Shown in pieces: positions 1-9,894 of a DNA stretch of 64,000 nucleotides (positions within the stretch are counted from its first letter, which is position 1; each line of letters begins with the position of its first letter). The position numbers were made by a program, and so were the translations under genes. Origin of the DNA: Gyrodactylus bullatarudis (lineage: Eukaryota; Platyhelminthes; Monogenea; Gyrodactylidea; Gyrodactylidae); contig SSNU01000208.1 in the NCBI GenBank assembly GCA_012064415.1, positions 335,770 through 399,769 of the forward strand, in the 5' to 3' direction. The notes under the pieces were generated by a model. That model did no database searches. It was not told where the DNA came from and was given only the letters and a program-made list of their open reading frames with translations.

Positions 1-1
1 A

Positions 2-217
2 AATAGTAATTTGTTTTTTGACAAACTTGTCGTACCACTGAAGAAGGCGTGTGAAGACAATCACCGTCGAAACGTTTGGATGACCATGGCTGAGAATTCT
101 AATATTGACCTAAGTTTTAATAAATTTCATCAATACTATTCTTTATCAAGTCTAATAATTCTTGAGAATATTGTGGCGAATAATAATGGTTATTTTATAG
201 AGTTAAATGTAGCGTAA
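2..217 (+). CDS. 3' end of an unrecognised gene, cut by the window edge
   Basis: An open frame runs from the first bases of the window to a TAA at 215-217 and encodes about 71 residues, ending in the peptide FIELNVA. There is no in-frame ATG near the edge, so this is probably the last exon or part of it. The residue mix (charged N-terminal half, aliphatic C-terminal half) looks protein-like, but I recognise no domain. A chance ORF in AT-rich DNA is the alternative; the stretch starting DKLVVPLKKA and the local higher GC argue weakly for real coding. Confidence 0.35.
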   Translation, partial: NSNLFFDKLVVPLKKACEDNHRRNVWMTMAENSNIDLSFNKFHQYYSLSSLIILENIVANNNGYFIELNVA

Positions 218-2909
218 TAATCATAATTTTCAATTGAATTATATGAACCGATTCCATCCAATCAGATGATGCCAATTATTTCTTCATTACCTCTGGGACA
301 TACTTAATAATAATAATAGTTTTATCGATCTTTTCGTTAGTTTCAAATTTCATTAAACTTATTAAAGATTCTAGAATATCAGAGGGATTAAATACAGATG
401 ACAGATGTTCGCTAGCTAGTCAATCCAGTGGAAGAAGCATTTTCTGATTTCAATAGCACGACAAAGAAGGCAAAAATTACTACAGTACAAGTTTAACTGC
501 CTTTGTTGATTGCTAACAGGAATATTTGTTGATTTTCATTTTATCTGATTCGAAATCATAAGAATCTCATGATTAAAGCATAATATAACGCGTCAAATGA
601 TCTAAAATTTTACAAGAAATTTATTGGTGCATTTAGTTTTCTGTTTAACTCGCGTTTTTTAAGGGTAAAATTTGAAAGCACGAAAAATTGAGTTTTCTAA
701 GCTTTATTGCGAGGTTCAGTGGGGATTTAGAGAGTTTAACAGCATTTGAGTATATAAGATACAAGTTCCTTTTTCATATGAACATTAAAGTTTCCCTTCA
801 AAGACACTCTTGAAAATCTGTATTTTTAGGTTTCCTATACGAGTGATATATGGCAATTAAATGATACCAAAAATTCATTCATTTATTAAAAAATATTCTT
901 GAACTTTTTATCTGAGGCTAAGCCAGAATAAAATTTGTAAGCCAAAATTTATCAGATTAAAATAATTTATTATGGCCTTATGCATGGACCAACAAAATAC
1001 AGACATTTATCACATATAGATTGTTGGTCAATCTTTGTAGATGACATGAAAATGAGAATTTACTCTTTTTATAGAAATCTCATAATGCATCTCAAAAAAT
1101 GGCCAGTTGGAACATTTATTTTATTTCCTCGTATTATTGGCTCATTTCATAATAAAATTCAAAATATTATTCTTTCCTGACTTTCCGGAATCCGAAGAAA
1201 AAAATTGAGTTTTTTGTGAAACTAGTAAATTCCCACTTTCATGTCAATTGGCTTTACATTAATTAATAATTATATTTTTCAACTTCAAGGCCAATTTTAA
1301 AGGATTCCAAATTTTATGCTCTTTTGAATGATACGACATTCGACTCTGAAATGTTTATGGATCAATTAGAAAAATTGGTTTATTTAAGCCCGGCTTATGA
1401 AAATTGTGCTGTTTTGGTTTTTTTACGGATTCCGCAAAAACTGAGCAACTTAGAAAATTTTTAAAAACGGATTCGGAATCAAAATAAAAATTTACTCAAT
1501 AATATAATAAGTACTATATTCAGCCAGTATCTACAATAACCCTCTAATAATCTTTGTCAAGCAATAAGGAAATAAACTAATTCATTGTGTGAAGAGTATA
1601 GATAATTATAATTTAAGCTCTGAAAAAATTTCTCTTTATCAACAAATGAAACAGATTAAAGGGATAATTCAATTCAGTTTATTACACATGAGAATAAAAT
1701 CTACGGTAAAATTCTCTTGTCCCATGAGTACTCAAATACAAGACTTGATTACCCCATGAGACTAAATTTACTACAGTACATGCTCAAATAGACATGTTCT
1801 TTGATTTAAAAAGAAGAAAAAAAAGAGTGAGAAGGGCGAAATACACAGCAGGTGATGATTTTAGATTTACCAGCCATCTCGAGGACTCAAATTTATTGCA
1901 GGTGGTGTTTCCTTCTGATGTCTTCTATTCATGTAAAATATAAGATTCTGTATATAGCCTAGAGGCTCTTTTAATATACACACTGTGTAATATACAATAA
2001 TCTTATTTATCCTCTGTAACTCGGAATATTTGAGACCCGTAAATTAAACACGTATTGTAATTATTACTAGCAAAGTGTAAAAAGGCAGACTTTCATCTTG
2101 TACGCTTATAAATGAATAGTCCTCTCACAACAAGATCGTAACGTCAGTTGTAAACAAACAAGGTTATCAAGATTCAATGGAAATTCGATTTTCTTTTGAA
2201 TTGTTGCTGTAACAAGATTGCTATTCAAAGAGATGGATTCAGAGATGAGATAGAAATGAAAGATTAATTTTAGAATTTTGACAAAGTCATGTCTATCTGA
2301 GAAAAAATAAACTCAGAGAAACAAGGCTAGGAACATTTTTGACAAGAAGATTACACACAGATACTTGAGAAATTGAGGAAATAGGATTAGATTTATTGAT
2401 TTTCCTATGTTAAGAAGTCTGTTGTAATTAAATTTGAGCAAGACTCTCACTATCTATATAGACTTAATAATAATAATAGCATTCATATTTGATTGTATAG
2501 TGCACGTATTTTCTATTTGAGAATACGAATTGCATCTTGTTTCAGTTAACTTTCACTTCTCATCCCTTTCTCATATAGGATACTCTCCAAATGTAATATG
2601 GCTCAATATAAATGCTCAATAAAACCTCTCTACCTTTCACTCATCTCTACAAAATCACTCATCAATTTTGATTTTATCTCTAACCAATTAATTCAATCAA
2701 TTACATACTATAAGCGTATATATATATTTAAAATAAGCAAGTTTAGTTAGCACAGTTTGAATATCATTAAAAATGTTGCTTCTTAATTTACATTTTTTAT
2801 ATTTAATATTTTTCGTTTTAATTTAAATAATTACACAGGGGTATTACAATGGATGAGAGAAACTCACCAGATGACTTTAAAAGTCTATATATAAATGGTT
2901 AAAATCTCT
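218..2909. other. Non-coding AT-rich stretch
   Basis: I see no convincing gene in these 2.7 kb. The short ORF at 980-1180 lacks codon character and recognisable motifs. The stretch holds scattered AAT microsatellite runs (for example near 308-320 and 2467-2480). Near 1180-1240 a short segment resembles, in reverse orientation, the end of the fold-back element found at 54.1 kb, so part of it is probably old transposon debris. Confidence 0.6.
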
Positions 2910-3441
2910 CTAGTTCTTATCATCAAAAGAAGGTAATTTATTATTCAGTTGATAGGATGAACGTCTATGTTGTTGTCTGAGGAAGAAATCTAAAAAATAC
3001 AATTCAATCAAGTATCGAGTACAACTACAAACTTTCATTGAATGACTTACCTGTAATTTTAGTTTGTCTTAGTTGGCAAGAATGGGTCTGGGAAATCTTG
3101 TCTGATACATGTGCATTATTCTGACAGGGGTTTATCAGATTGTCAGAATGATATTGGCGGAATTTGAGTTGACGAAATTCCATTAGGGATTTTTTGTTCT
3201 GATAGTCTCTTGGTAGTTGCATGGAATGATAAAATTCTGGGGTAAAACTGAAACAACGTTCCCATTTCCAATGGGTTTTTGAATTGTTTGGATGGTGAAA
3301 GTTATCAGAAAACAATGAGTCTATACTGTAGGTTTTTGTGAAAATTTTCAAATCCTCTTCCAAAACTAAATCATGATGAATGGCTGACTTGGTTTTGGGG
3401 AATTCGGAAAAAAGCTCTCTCGAGATACTCTTTTGCTTCAT
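2910..3441 (-). CDS. Small two-exon gene of unknown function
   Basis: Proposed CDS is complement(join(2910..2989,3051..3441)), 156 aa. The 61-bp intron has a consensus GTAAGT donor and a T-rich TTTTTTAG acceptor, and the frame stays open across the join to a TAG. The protein is basic and rich in Asn, Gln, His and Ser, with a central aromatic patch around HWKWERCFSF and several Cys. It has no signal peptide or membrane segment, and I recognise no family. It lies downstream of DSCC1 on the same strand, about 200 bp away, and no further exon is visible. The splice consensus is the main support that it is real. Confidence 0.5.
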
Positions 3442-3644
3442 TTTTAGGTTAGATAAATAAGTTATTCTAAATCAAATTATGCAATTATAACGTGTTACTA
3501 ATTATCGTTTATTTTCGACCAATCTAAATTCATTGATAAAATTAACCAATGAAAATCGAGATAGTCATGATAGTAAAGAATCAAATACCTACTATAGAGT
3601 AAATGTAAAATAATTTCATTCAGAAAAATAATTTATTGTAAAAT

Positions 3645-4943
3645 TTACACGAATTTCTGATGCTTTAAATGGAGTTTTCTAGGAGTTTTCGAAATGTCAT
3701 ATTTACAAAATTTTGTCATTACTAAAGCAATAGAACCATTCACCTTTGTATAATCTGGCTCAAGGTCTTCATCTGAAAAATAATCTGTTCCATCATCCAT
3801 AGCCTTGCTGATACGATTCTTTCTCTCAATATCAGGTTCATTCAGAAAATCTTTAAGATAGCCAGCCAAATGAGGTTCTTCCCAATCACTTTTAATGGAG
3901 AAAAGCTTATTTATTCTCTGCTCTTCGGAGATATCAGGAAGATCTTCACTTTTAAGGATTTCTATGCTAAACATTTTCGGATTTGTAAGAATATCTTTGG
4001 CATTTGCTGAAATTTGATGACAAACAGCACGGCCTTCTGAGATTAAATAGTTCAAGTTAGTAGAGAGCCCTTCAGGTACTGTGGACTGCCATAATTTGAG
4101 AAAATCATCTAAAGCGAATTTCGAAGATATTGTCTCTAATAAATATTCGCCGTATAGCTGAGAAATTCGGATTACTTGTGGGAGCAAGAGAATTTCATCA
4201 CCTTCATTTTGCATTTTGTAAAAGTAAATAGAAAGTAGTCCTCTCACAAGATCGGAAGGATATATTTTGCTGACATCCTCTAAAGCTGCTTTGTATGGAA
4301 TTCCATCTGAGTATTTGATCCCGTTCAAGTCGCAGTAATTAAAAATCTCCTCAACCACGTTGTGCATAAGGAGAGAGGAACATAGCCTAATTTCACTGTT
4401 TAGAGTCACTGCTCTAAGACGACGCAAAGCAATATAGGCTTCAATCTTACTTGAGGCTATAGTTTTGTAAAGATCCTCTGGACTTGTAGAATAATCAGCA
4501 GTATCTGTAACTTCATTTAGAAGCGAACTAAACAATTGAGTCTTGAAATCGAATAGTTTTGGCATTTTCGCAAGATTGCATTCAATATGACTGCCAAGGA
4601 GAGAATGTAAAAATACTTTTTTCACCTCTTCCTTGTCTGAGGATTCTTTGTCAATGTTATCTGCGAGATAGACAGAGTTTGATGTTTCAATCTCAATCAA
4701 TTCAAATGTTTCTTTTTCTGTAATCAAGTAGGACTTTAACGAATCCCCTGAGAAACGAATATCAAAGAACCCCGATTCTGATGAGAGTATATGGGTGATC
4801 ATTTTCTTAGGAACCTCCAAGAGAACAAGGTTCTCTTCCATTTTCTCAGAGAAGTACAAACAATTAACAGTTTTCCCAAAATCCTCATTCTTCAGCTTAG
4901 TGATGTCGAGGAGTTTCTTACAATCTTCAAATTTTCTATCCAT
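3645..4943 (-). CDS. DSCC1: Sister chromatid cohesion protein DCC1
   Basis: A single-exon gene of 432 aa, similar to the roughly 390-aa vertebrate protein. DCC1 is known to join CTF8 and CTF18 in an alternative replication factor C that loads PCNA and supports cohesion at replication forks. The match is based on remembered DCC1 landmarks in order: an N-terminal CLYFSEKMEENLVLLEVP strand region, a central helical part with EAYIALRRLRAV, a winged-helix-like segment with DDFLKLWQSTVPEG, and a C-terminal IALVMTKFCKYD stretch resembling the family's last helix. I start at the first ATG (4943, MDRKFEDCK); the open frame extends further upstream but without an ATG. An acidic insert (DDGTDYFSDEDLEPDY) precedes the C-terminus. 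It is divergent from EED across a 96-bp gap. Alternative identities are unlikely. Confidence 0.82.
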   Translation of the reverse strand: MDRKFEDCKKLLDITKLKNEDFGKTVNCLYFSEKMEENLVLLEVPKKMITHILSSESGFFDIRFSGDSLKSYLITEKETFELIEIETSNSVYLADNIDKESSDKEEVKKVFLHSLLGSHIECNLAKMPKLFDFKTQLFSSLLNEVTDTADYSTSPEDLYKTIASSKIEAYIALRRLRAVTLNSEIRLCSSLLMHNVVEEIFNYCDLNGIKYSDGIPYKAALEDVSKIYPSDLVRGLLSIYFYKMQNEGDEILLLPQVIRISQLYGEYLLETISSKFALDDFLKLWQSTVPEGLSTNLNYLISEGRAVCHQISANAKDILTNPKMFSIEILKSEDLPDISEEQRINKLFSIKSDWEEPHLAGYLKDFLNEPDIERKNRISKAMDDGTDYFSDEDLEPDYTKVNGSIALVMTKFCKYDISKTPRKLHLKHQKFV

Positions 4944-5039
4944 TTTCCCACAAAAACCCAGATTGTCATTTCGAAGAAAAAGATTTAAAGCTTTGTATCT
5001 CAAGTTTGAATTACAAGGCAAAAAATTTACAATTCAAAA
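4944..5039. promoter_or_regulatory. Shared divergent promoter region of DSCC1 and EED
   Basis: Only 96 bp separate the two start codons of head-to-head genes, so both 5' UTRs and core promoters must lie in or overlap this gap. I see no clear TATA box. The role is inferred from gene geometry. Confidence 0.5.
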
Positions 5040-6562
5040 ATGAATCCAAAGGATTCTCTCAGTGAAAATGATGATGTACTGGATTTTTCCAATGCACCTG
5101 ATATTGATTACAAACAAACCTGTATTCTCAGAGAACAAGGAAATAAATCGGTCTACTCATTTGCTTTGAATGAAGCTAACAGATCCAGTGAAAATGATCC
5201 CCTCCTCCTTGCCACTATTGCTGGTGATAATGTAAAATATTAATATCATTTTTATTTTAGTGTTCCGTCTATCAAGTATTGCTCAATAATTCAGAAGATT
5301 CCTCCAACATGAAATTGTTACAGTCTTTTCGAGATCCTTCAGAGGAAAAAGAGGACTATTATTGCTGTGCATGGGGTCTTGATTATTCAGAACAAATCTT
5401 GAATATTAATCAAGAGGAGAAGGATTCAAATGGGTCTTTTCCATGTTCCGATGCTATTTCGACTATTCCCAAGTCCTGTCAACGTCAAATACTCGCGATA
5501 GCTGGTAAAAATGGAATTATTCGCATCCTATCTCCAAATACAGCTAATTGTCCACTGAGCTTGTGTGGTCATGGAAACTCAATTAACCAGGTCAAATTTC
5601 ATCCAAAAGAGAAGAATATCCTCTTTTCATTTAGCCGGGATCGTACAATTAGAATCTGGAATATTGCAACTCGAGTGTTGATTGCTATCCTGGGTGGTGC
5701 CGGAGGTCATAAAGTAGACATTCTCGACGGAGATATTTCTTTTTCTGGTAATCTGGTTGTATCCTGCGGCATGGATCATAATATCAAGATTTGGAGACTG
5801 GATTATCCCAAAATGAAAAATGCTATTAGAGAATCCCACAAGTATTCCTCAAGGAAAAATAATGAGTAAGGTGTCTTTTTATCATCTAAATTTTCTAAAG
5901 ACCCTTTCGGACAATAATTCAGAATTTCTGTGACTTTTCCACTCGAGATATCCACGGAAATTATGTTGACTCAGCTAAATGGTTTGGCTCTTTCTTGGTG
6001 ACAAAATCCTGTGAAAATTCAGTCATTATTTGGGTCGCTGGTCCGCTCGAAAGTGAAAATCACTTTGAAAATATGACAGAAGTTGATGGAATCTACCTCC
6101 CCAAAAGACTTAAAGAAGACGTCTGCGGTGTTCCCACTGAAGATCGTGTCAATATTATGCATCGCTTACCTGCCTCAAACTGTGACATTTGGTTTTGCAA
6201 ATTGGACATTGATATTCACAATCAGTTACTATCAGTTGGTACTGGATCTGGACCGACAAAAATTTATCTTTGGGATTTATCTTCCTTAGAGAGCGCTTTT
6301 TGCTTAACCCCCAAAGTAAGTTCATTCATGATAGAATTTTGATACCTTTACGAATAAGATTTCATATTTTTAACTCTACTCAACTTGTATTATTTATTAT
6401 TCCGAATAGATTTTGACAGTTAAATTCACCAGTGTTAAATCAGACGATCATCAAACGCTCTCCCAAACCTCCATCAGACAGACCAAATTCGCACTCAAAT
6501 CTCAGCTTCTCTTTGCTTCCGGTGATAACGGAATCCTTATTAGATTCGATCGTGTCAAATAA
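5040..6562 (+). CDS. EED: Polycomb protein EED (WD40 subunit of PRC2)
   Basis: CDS join(5040..5231,5261..5865,5901..6315,6410..6562), 454 aa against about 441 in human. EED is the WD40 propeller of Polycomb repressive complex 2; it binds trimethyl-Lys and activates the EZH2 methyltransferase. Diagnostic stretches in order: LAIAGKNGIIRILS, CGHGNSINQVKFHP, FSFSRDRTIRIWN, SCGMDHNIKIWRL, then DFSTRDIHGNYVDSAKW and LVTKSCENSVIIW, ending in GDNGILIRFDRVK. These follow human EED almost block by block. Introns are 29, 35 and 94 bp, all GT-AG. The exon 2/3 junction at first looks like a frame break, but a 35-bp intron with acceptor TAAAG restores NEPFRTIIQNFCDFS. A poly(A) signal follows at 6607. Confidence in identity is very high. 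Confidence 0.95.
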
Positions 6563-6606
6563 ATCCCTCTTCCCCCTTCTCACATGTAGTACATGAATGA
6601 TGAGTT

Positions 6607-6612
6607 AATAAA
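6607..6612 (+). terminator. Poly(A) signal of EED
   Basis: A canonical AATAAA lies 45 bp after the EED stop codon. Confidence 0.6.
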
Positions 6613-6970
6613 GAATTCAGTTTATGTAAGCAAAAAATCATTATGTTTCTATGATATTTATCTCTTGTATTTTTTACAACAAATTTAAGCTTAATCTGGC
6701 TCATGTTTTTATGATTTGGAAGAGAGAGAATGATTAGATAAATTAGTTCCTTTTGCTATGATTGTAGTAGAATGCCAATGATTGTAAGATGCAAGAAATT
6801 CAATGAATTTTGTCATTTTCTTTGACCAATTTATTGACTGGAATACGGTACATGAGAGAGATAGTGAGGTTCAAGATAGATAATGATAACTTTTGTTAAA
6901 TAATGTTGCTGTTGAATCATTTGGTGTGGGCCCTTGGTTTTTATCTTATTCACAAATCAAAATCCATAAA
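6613..6970. other. Intergenic stretch between EED and troponin C
   Basis: About 360 bp of AT-rich sequence between convergent 3' ends. I see no coding signal. It should hold the 3' UTR of the troponin C gene. Confidence 0.5.
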
Positions 6971-7678
6971 TTACTCTGAGGTCATGAGTTTGTAGAATTC
7001 TGGAGGGAAAATTGAAAAAAGAAGGAATTTCATCAAATTTCATGTTGAGTCACACACACAGAGTTGTCATGTTTTTTTGCATTTGTATAAAAAGGACGAA
7101 TAACTCACCATCGAAATCGACAAAACCTGAACCGTCAGTATCTGTGTCCCTGATCATGTCGTCAATTTCCTCTTCTGTCAAATCATCGCCCAAGCCCTTG
7201 AGAATCCACCTCAAATCTTCAACGTCAATTTCACCCCTCTTATTCTTGTCCAAGACTCTGAAGGCTTCTCTCAAATCCTTTTCGTCCTGGTCTTCTCTCA
7301 ACTTTTTAGCGTAAACAATTAGGAATCCGTTCATGTCAATAAATCCAGTGGCTATTCAAAAGAATTATCATCAATATAATTTACCATCCTCGTCGACTTC
7401 ATCGGCCCATTCTTTAAGTTGATCTGGTTTTATTGTCAGATTGAGTGCAGTAAAAGCTGGACCGAGATCATTTGTGTTAATCTTCTCTTGTTGTCTTTTA
7501 TCGAAACGTTTGAAGATCTCTTTTGCATCTACAGTGTTTTGATTAACTAAGGAAAACACTTACGCTTCACTTGATCTTCTGGTACAGTAAAATCTTCAAT
7601 TGAAAATGCCTAAAAATAATAAAAACTCATGAAACGATCGGGCAGTTTATTCCGGACAAGTTTTGTAAAACATACCAT
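6971..7678 (-). CDS. Troponin C (EF-hand Ca2+ sensor)
   Basis: CDS complement(join(6971..6999,7109..7351,7385..7528,7564..7609,7676..7678)), 154 aa, the normal troponin C length. Troponin C is the calcium sensor of the thin filament in striated muscle. The first coding exon carries only the ATG; the protein then starts AFSIEDFTVPEDQVK. Four EF-hand positions are present, but only the fourth (DTDGSGFVDFDE) has a full loop. Site I (FDKRQQEKINTND) is degenerate, site II (DEDATGFIDMNG) has Gly where the bidentate Glu should be, and site III (DKNKRGEIDVED) has weak ligands. The C-terminus FYKLMTSE and the block LRWILKGLGDDLTEEEID recall mollusc and annelid troponin C. Introns are 66, 35, 33 and 109 bp. 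A divergent calmodulin-like protein is the alternative. Confidence 0.88.
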
Positions 7679-8518
7679 GTTTCCTAGGTTATGCTTCTTC
7701 CAAACCTTTGATTCAGGATATCCCTTATTCTTGTAGATTGGATTAAGATTTCTTAAGGAAAGATAAACCGATCTGGCATTCCAAGAACCCTTCTTCTTTG
7801 ATTGGCTACTATTTTGCGTGGGCGTTCTTGTGCAGCTGAATGCATGTATTTGTATATTGAACGATTCCCACTCTGCACCATAATGGATTGGACAAGGCTT
7901 AATGCAAATATTCCTGTCTTTTGATTGGCTCTCCTGCAATGGTTGCATGTCTAGAGTCTTTAAGGTATCTGCCAAATTTCTGATCCTCAACCTTCGAACT
8001 GGATAAACTGTATCTTGTCTCTCATTGGGAAACATTTTAAGTAGTTGTCTTTTAATCTTTTCTTTTAACCGGAACAAAGTTTTATTTGTAGAATGTCAAC
8101 TGGACTGCAACAAAACTGTAATGGAATGATTAATGGTTATCTTTAATAATAATATTGATTTAAATGTCTGGAATTTTTCCCACTCAAAGACTCCCGGCCA
8201 TTTAAGAGAGTTATTTAATGGGATTTCTTTTGGAAAGCTCTATTTTTATCACAAAATTTGGGTGAAATCTTTTCCTCTATAACTCTTATTTACTGTGAAT
8301 TTTGATTTTCTATCTCTCCAAAATTTACCCTGGAAATTTCTTGTTCGCTTGTGTTGAAAGTAAAACCTATTTCCAACCTATCGCTGTCCATATTGCGAGA
8401 AATGGAGAAATATGTGAGAATTGTTTATCTAATATATATATATATATTAATATATATAAACGGGAATGGATAATATATATGGGAATTTATATTTCTTTGG
8501 ATGAAATTAATGAAAATT
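7679..8518. other. 5' flank of troponin C, no gene called
   Basis: An open frame continues upstream of the troponin C ATG on the minus strand (to about 8077), but its sequence shows no protein-like features and I treat it as 5' UTR or chance. There is a TA-repeat run near 8430-8460. Nothing else is recognisable. Confidence 0.5.
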
Positions 8519-9157
8519 TTAATCAAATTGGTTATACTGAGTGTTTTCCTCCTGACGATTGCACTTGTTTAAAACTCTTTTAACTAGTCTATAAAATGGA
8601 ACTGCATTGGGTCCGTAGATTTTTAGGTAATTGATCCTGAAAAATGTCCGCTCAAAAGTATACGACAGAAAGCATATGGAGAGTACAAAAACAATCATAA
8701 GGGGCCAGGAGATTGAAAACCCATAGGTCAGCAAGCACATTTGTTTTCCATGCAATACAAGGATAAAACTCTCATTAGTATGAGAGATAATCAATGATTC
8801 TGGGAATTTATAAGATGGTTTACAGAATAGGTTAATTCTCACTATTACCTCATCATTCTTGAGATATTCCAGGGTTTTTGAACTAGTTATTCTAGACTCA
8901 TTTAGAAAAGTCAGAGAAACTAGTCTACCGTTCTTGCTAAGACAAAACGATGAAGTCTTGTCAGGGTTATCATCACAAGTTGTTCCACAAGGAAAGTAAT
9001 ATAAGGATATGTTGTCTGAAACAAATGTTACACCATAGATTGAGGAAAAATCCAATATTGTGCTATCACCCAAGATCCAAGTACAATTCCCGAGTTTATA
9101 ATCCTTACCAAAAGTTATGGTGGGTATAAATAAAAATATCACTAGCCAAAGCATCAT
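8519..9157 (-). CDS. MRH-like type I membrane protein
   Basis: A single-exon ORF of 212 aa. It has a signal peptide (MMLWLVIFLFIPTITFG), a lumenal domain of about 145 residues with several Cys and three N-glycosylation sequons, one membrane helix (about SWPLMIVFVLSICFLSY, residues 150-167) and a 45-residue basic cytoplasmic tail. The lumenal pattern, YYFPCGTT near the start, a strand with RINLFCKPS and a late Cys before the membrane, resembles mannose-6-phosphate receptor homology (MRH) domains as found in the cation-dependent M6P receptor and ATG27. I cannot confirm the sugar-binding residues, so the family call is tentative. It lies 69 bp downstream of the TMEM186-like gene on the same strand. 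Confidence 0.6.
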   Translation of the reverse strand: MMLWLVIFLFIPTITFGKDYKLGNCTWILGDSTILDFSSIYGVTFVSDNISLYYFPCGTTCDDNPDKTSSFCLSKNGRLVSLTFLNESRITSSKTLEYLKNDEVIVRINLFCKPSYKFPESLIISHTNESFILVLHGKQMCLLTYGFSISWPLMIVFVLSICFLSYTFERTFFRINYLKIYGPNAVPFYRLVKRVLNKCNRQEENTQYNQFD

Positions 9158-9226
9158 TCATACAACTTTTGGAATCATTCACAGATTCAATTGAAAACAT
9201 TTTGGACTTTGCTACAAATAATTTTT

Positions 9227-9829
9227 TTAATCAATATCAATTTTTCCAAATATATCTACAAAACATTTCTTGTCATAAATTGTTCCATGTTTTAGTGAAA
9301 TCAATAAATAGTCAAACTTGTAGGGTAATTCTAGCCTTGTTTCAGGTGTGAAATAAATTCTCTGAGAATGGCCATCTTTCTTAAAATGAGAAGAATCTGA
9401 TAGAAACAAGACTTGATCCTTTTTCACTTGAAAGTTTTTCCTTTTGCCCCAGAAGGATAGATGACCGATACGCAATTGAGATTTAGTGGCCTTGTCAACT
9501 GCTATCTAAACATAACATGTAAGTATTCAACGACGTACAATACCGACCATTTTAGTAAAGTTATAACTAATTAGACCGAGTGTAATCCCAGAAAGAGTTA
9601 CTATCCCCGACACAGGATAAATTAAGCTGGAGTCAACGAATGCTAGTGGTAAACTGCAAAAAGATCCTATTGTAATATAAATTTTTGCACGTGATACAAA
9701 CTGGAGGACTTCTATATATCTGAATTTGTATAATAGCTGATATTTTTCTTCAGAATCTAGAGATAGTTGACGGTATGGGGCAATCCTTGTCCATTGATTA
9801 GGGCATTTTCGTAAAATTTTGAAAAACAT
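9227..9829 (-). CDS. TMEM186-like mitochondrial membrane protein
   Basis: CDS complement(join(9227..9505,9539..9829)), 189 aa (human TMEM186 about 213). The single intron is 33 bp with donor GTACGT; splicing joins KMVGI to IAVDKATKSQLRIGH in frame. The N-terminus is basic and could target mitochondria. Two membrane segments follow (IYITIGSFCSLPLAFV and IVTLSGITLGLISYNF). The soluble C-terminal part contains RIGHLSFWGKRKNF and a late YDKKCFVDIFG stretch, which match remembered TMEM186 landmarks. TMEM186 is known as an assembly factor of mitochondrial complex I. TMEM70-type proteins share the layout and are the alternative. It is head-to-head with FAF2 across 65 bp. Confidence 0.68.
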
Positions 9830-9894
9830 TTCAATTAAAACTTTGTAACAAAATAATTATATTCCCTTGTTTGTAATTTCTCATCAATTCAAAG
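9830..9894. promoter_or_regulatory. Shared divergent promoter region of TMEM186-like and FAF2
   Basis: Only 65 bp lie between the two start codons, the shortest divergent gap in the window. The sequence is AT-rich without an obvious TATA box. The role is inferred from geometry. Confidence 0.5.

Noticed and set aside
980..1180. 66-codon ORF on the plus strand
   Set aside because: AT-rich, no conserved motif, no splice context; typical chance ORF.
5866..5900. Apparent frameshift in EED
   Set aside because: A 35-bp intron with a weak TAAAG acceptor restores a peptide that aligns with the conserved EED sequence.
7679..8077. Minus-strand ORF that would extend troponin C upstream
   Set aside because: The frame continues into the troponin C start exon, but the sequence has no protein-like pattern, and the normal 154-aa troponin C begins exactly at the ATG before the 66-bp intron.
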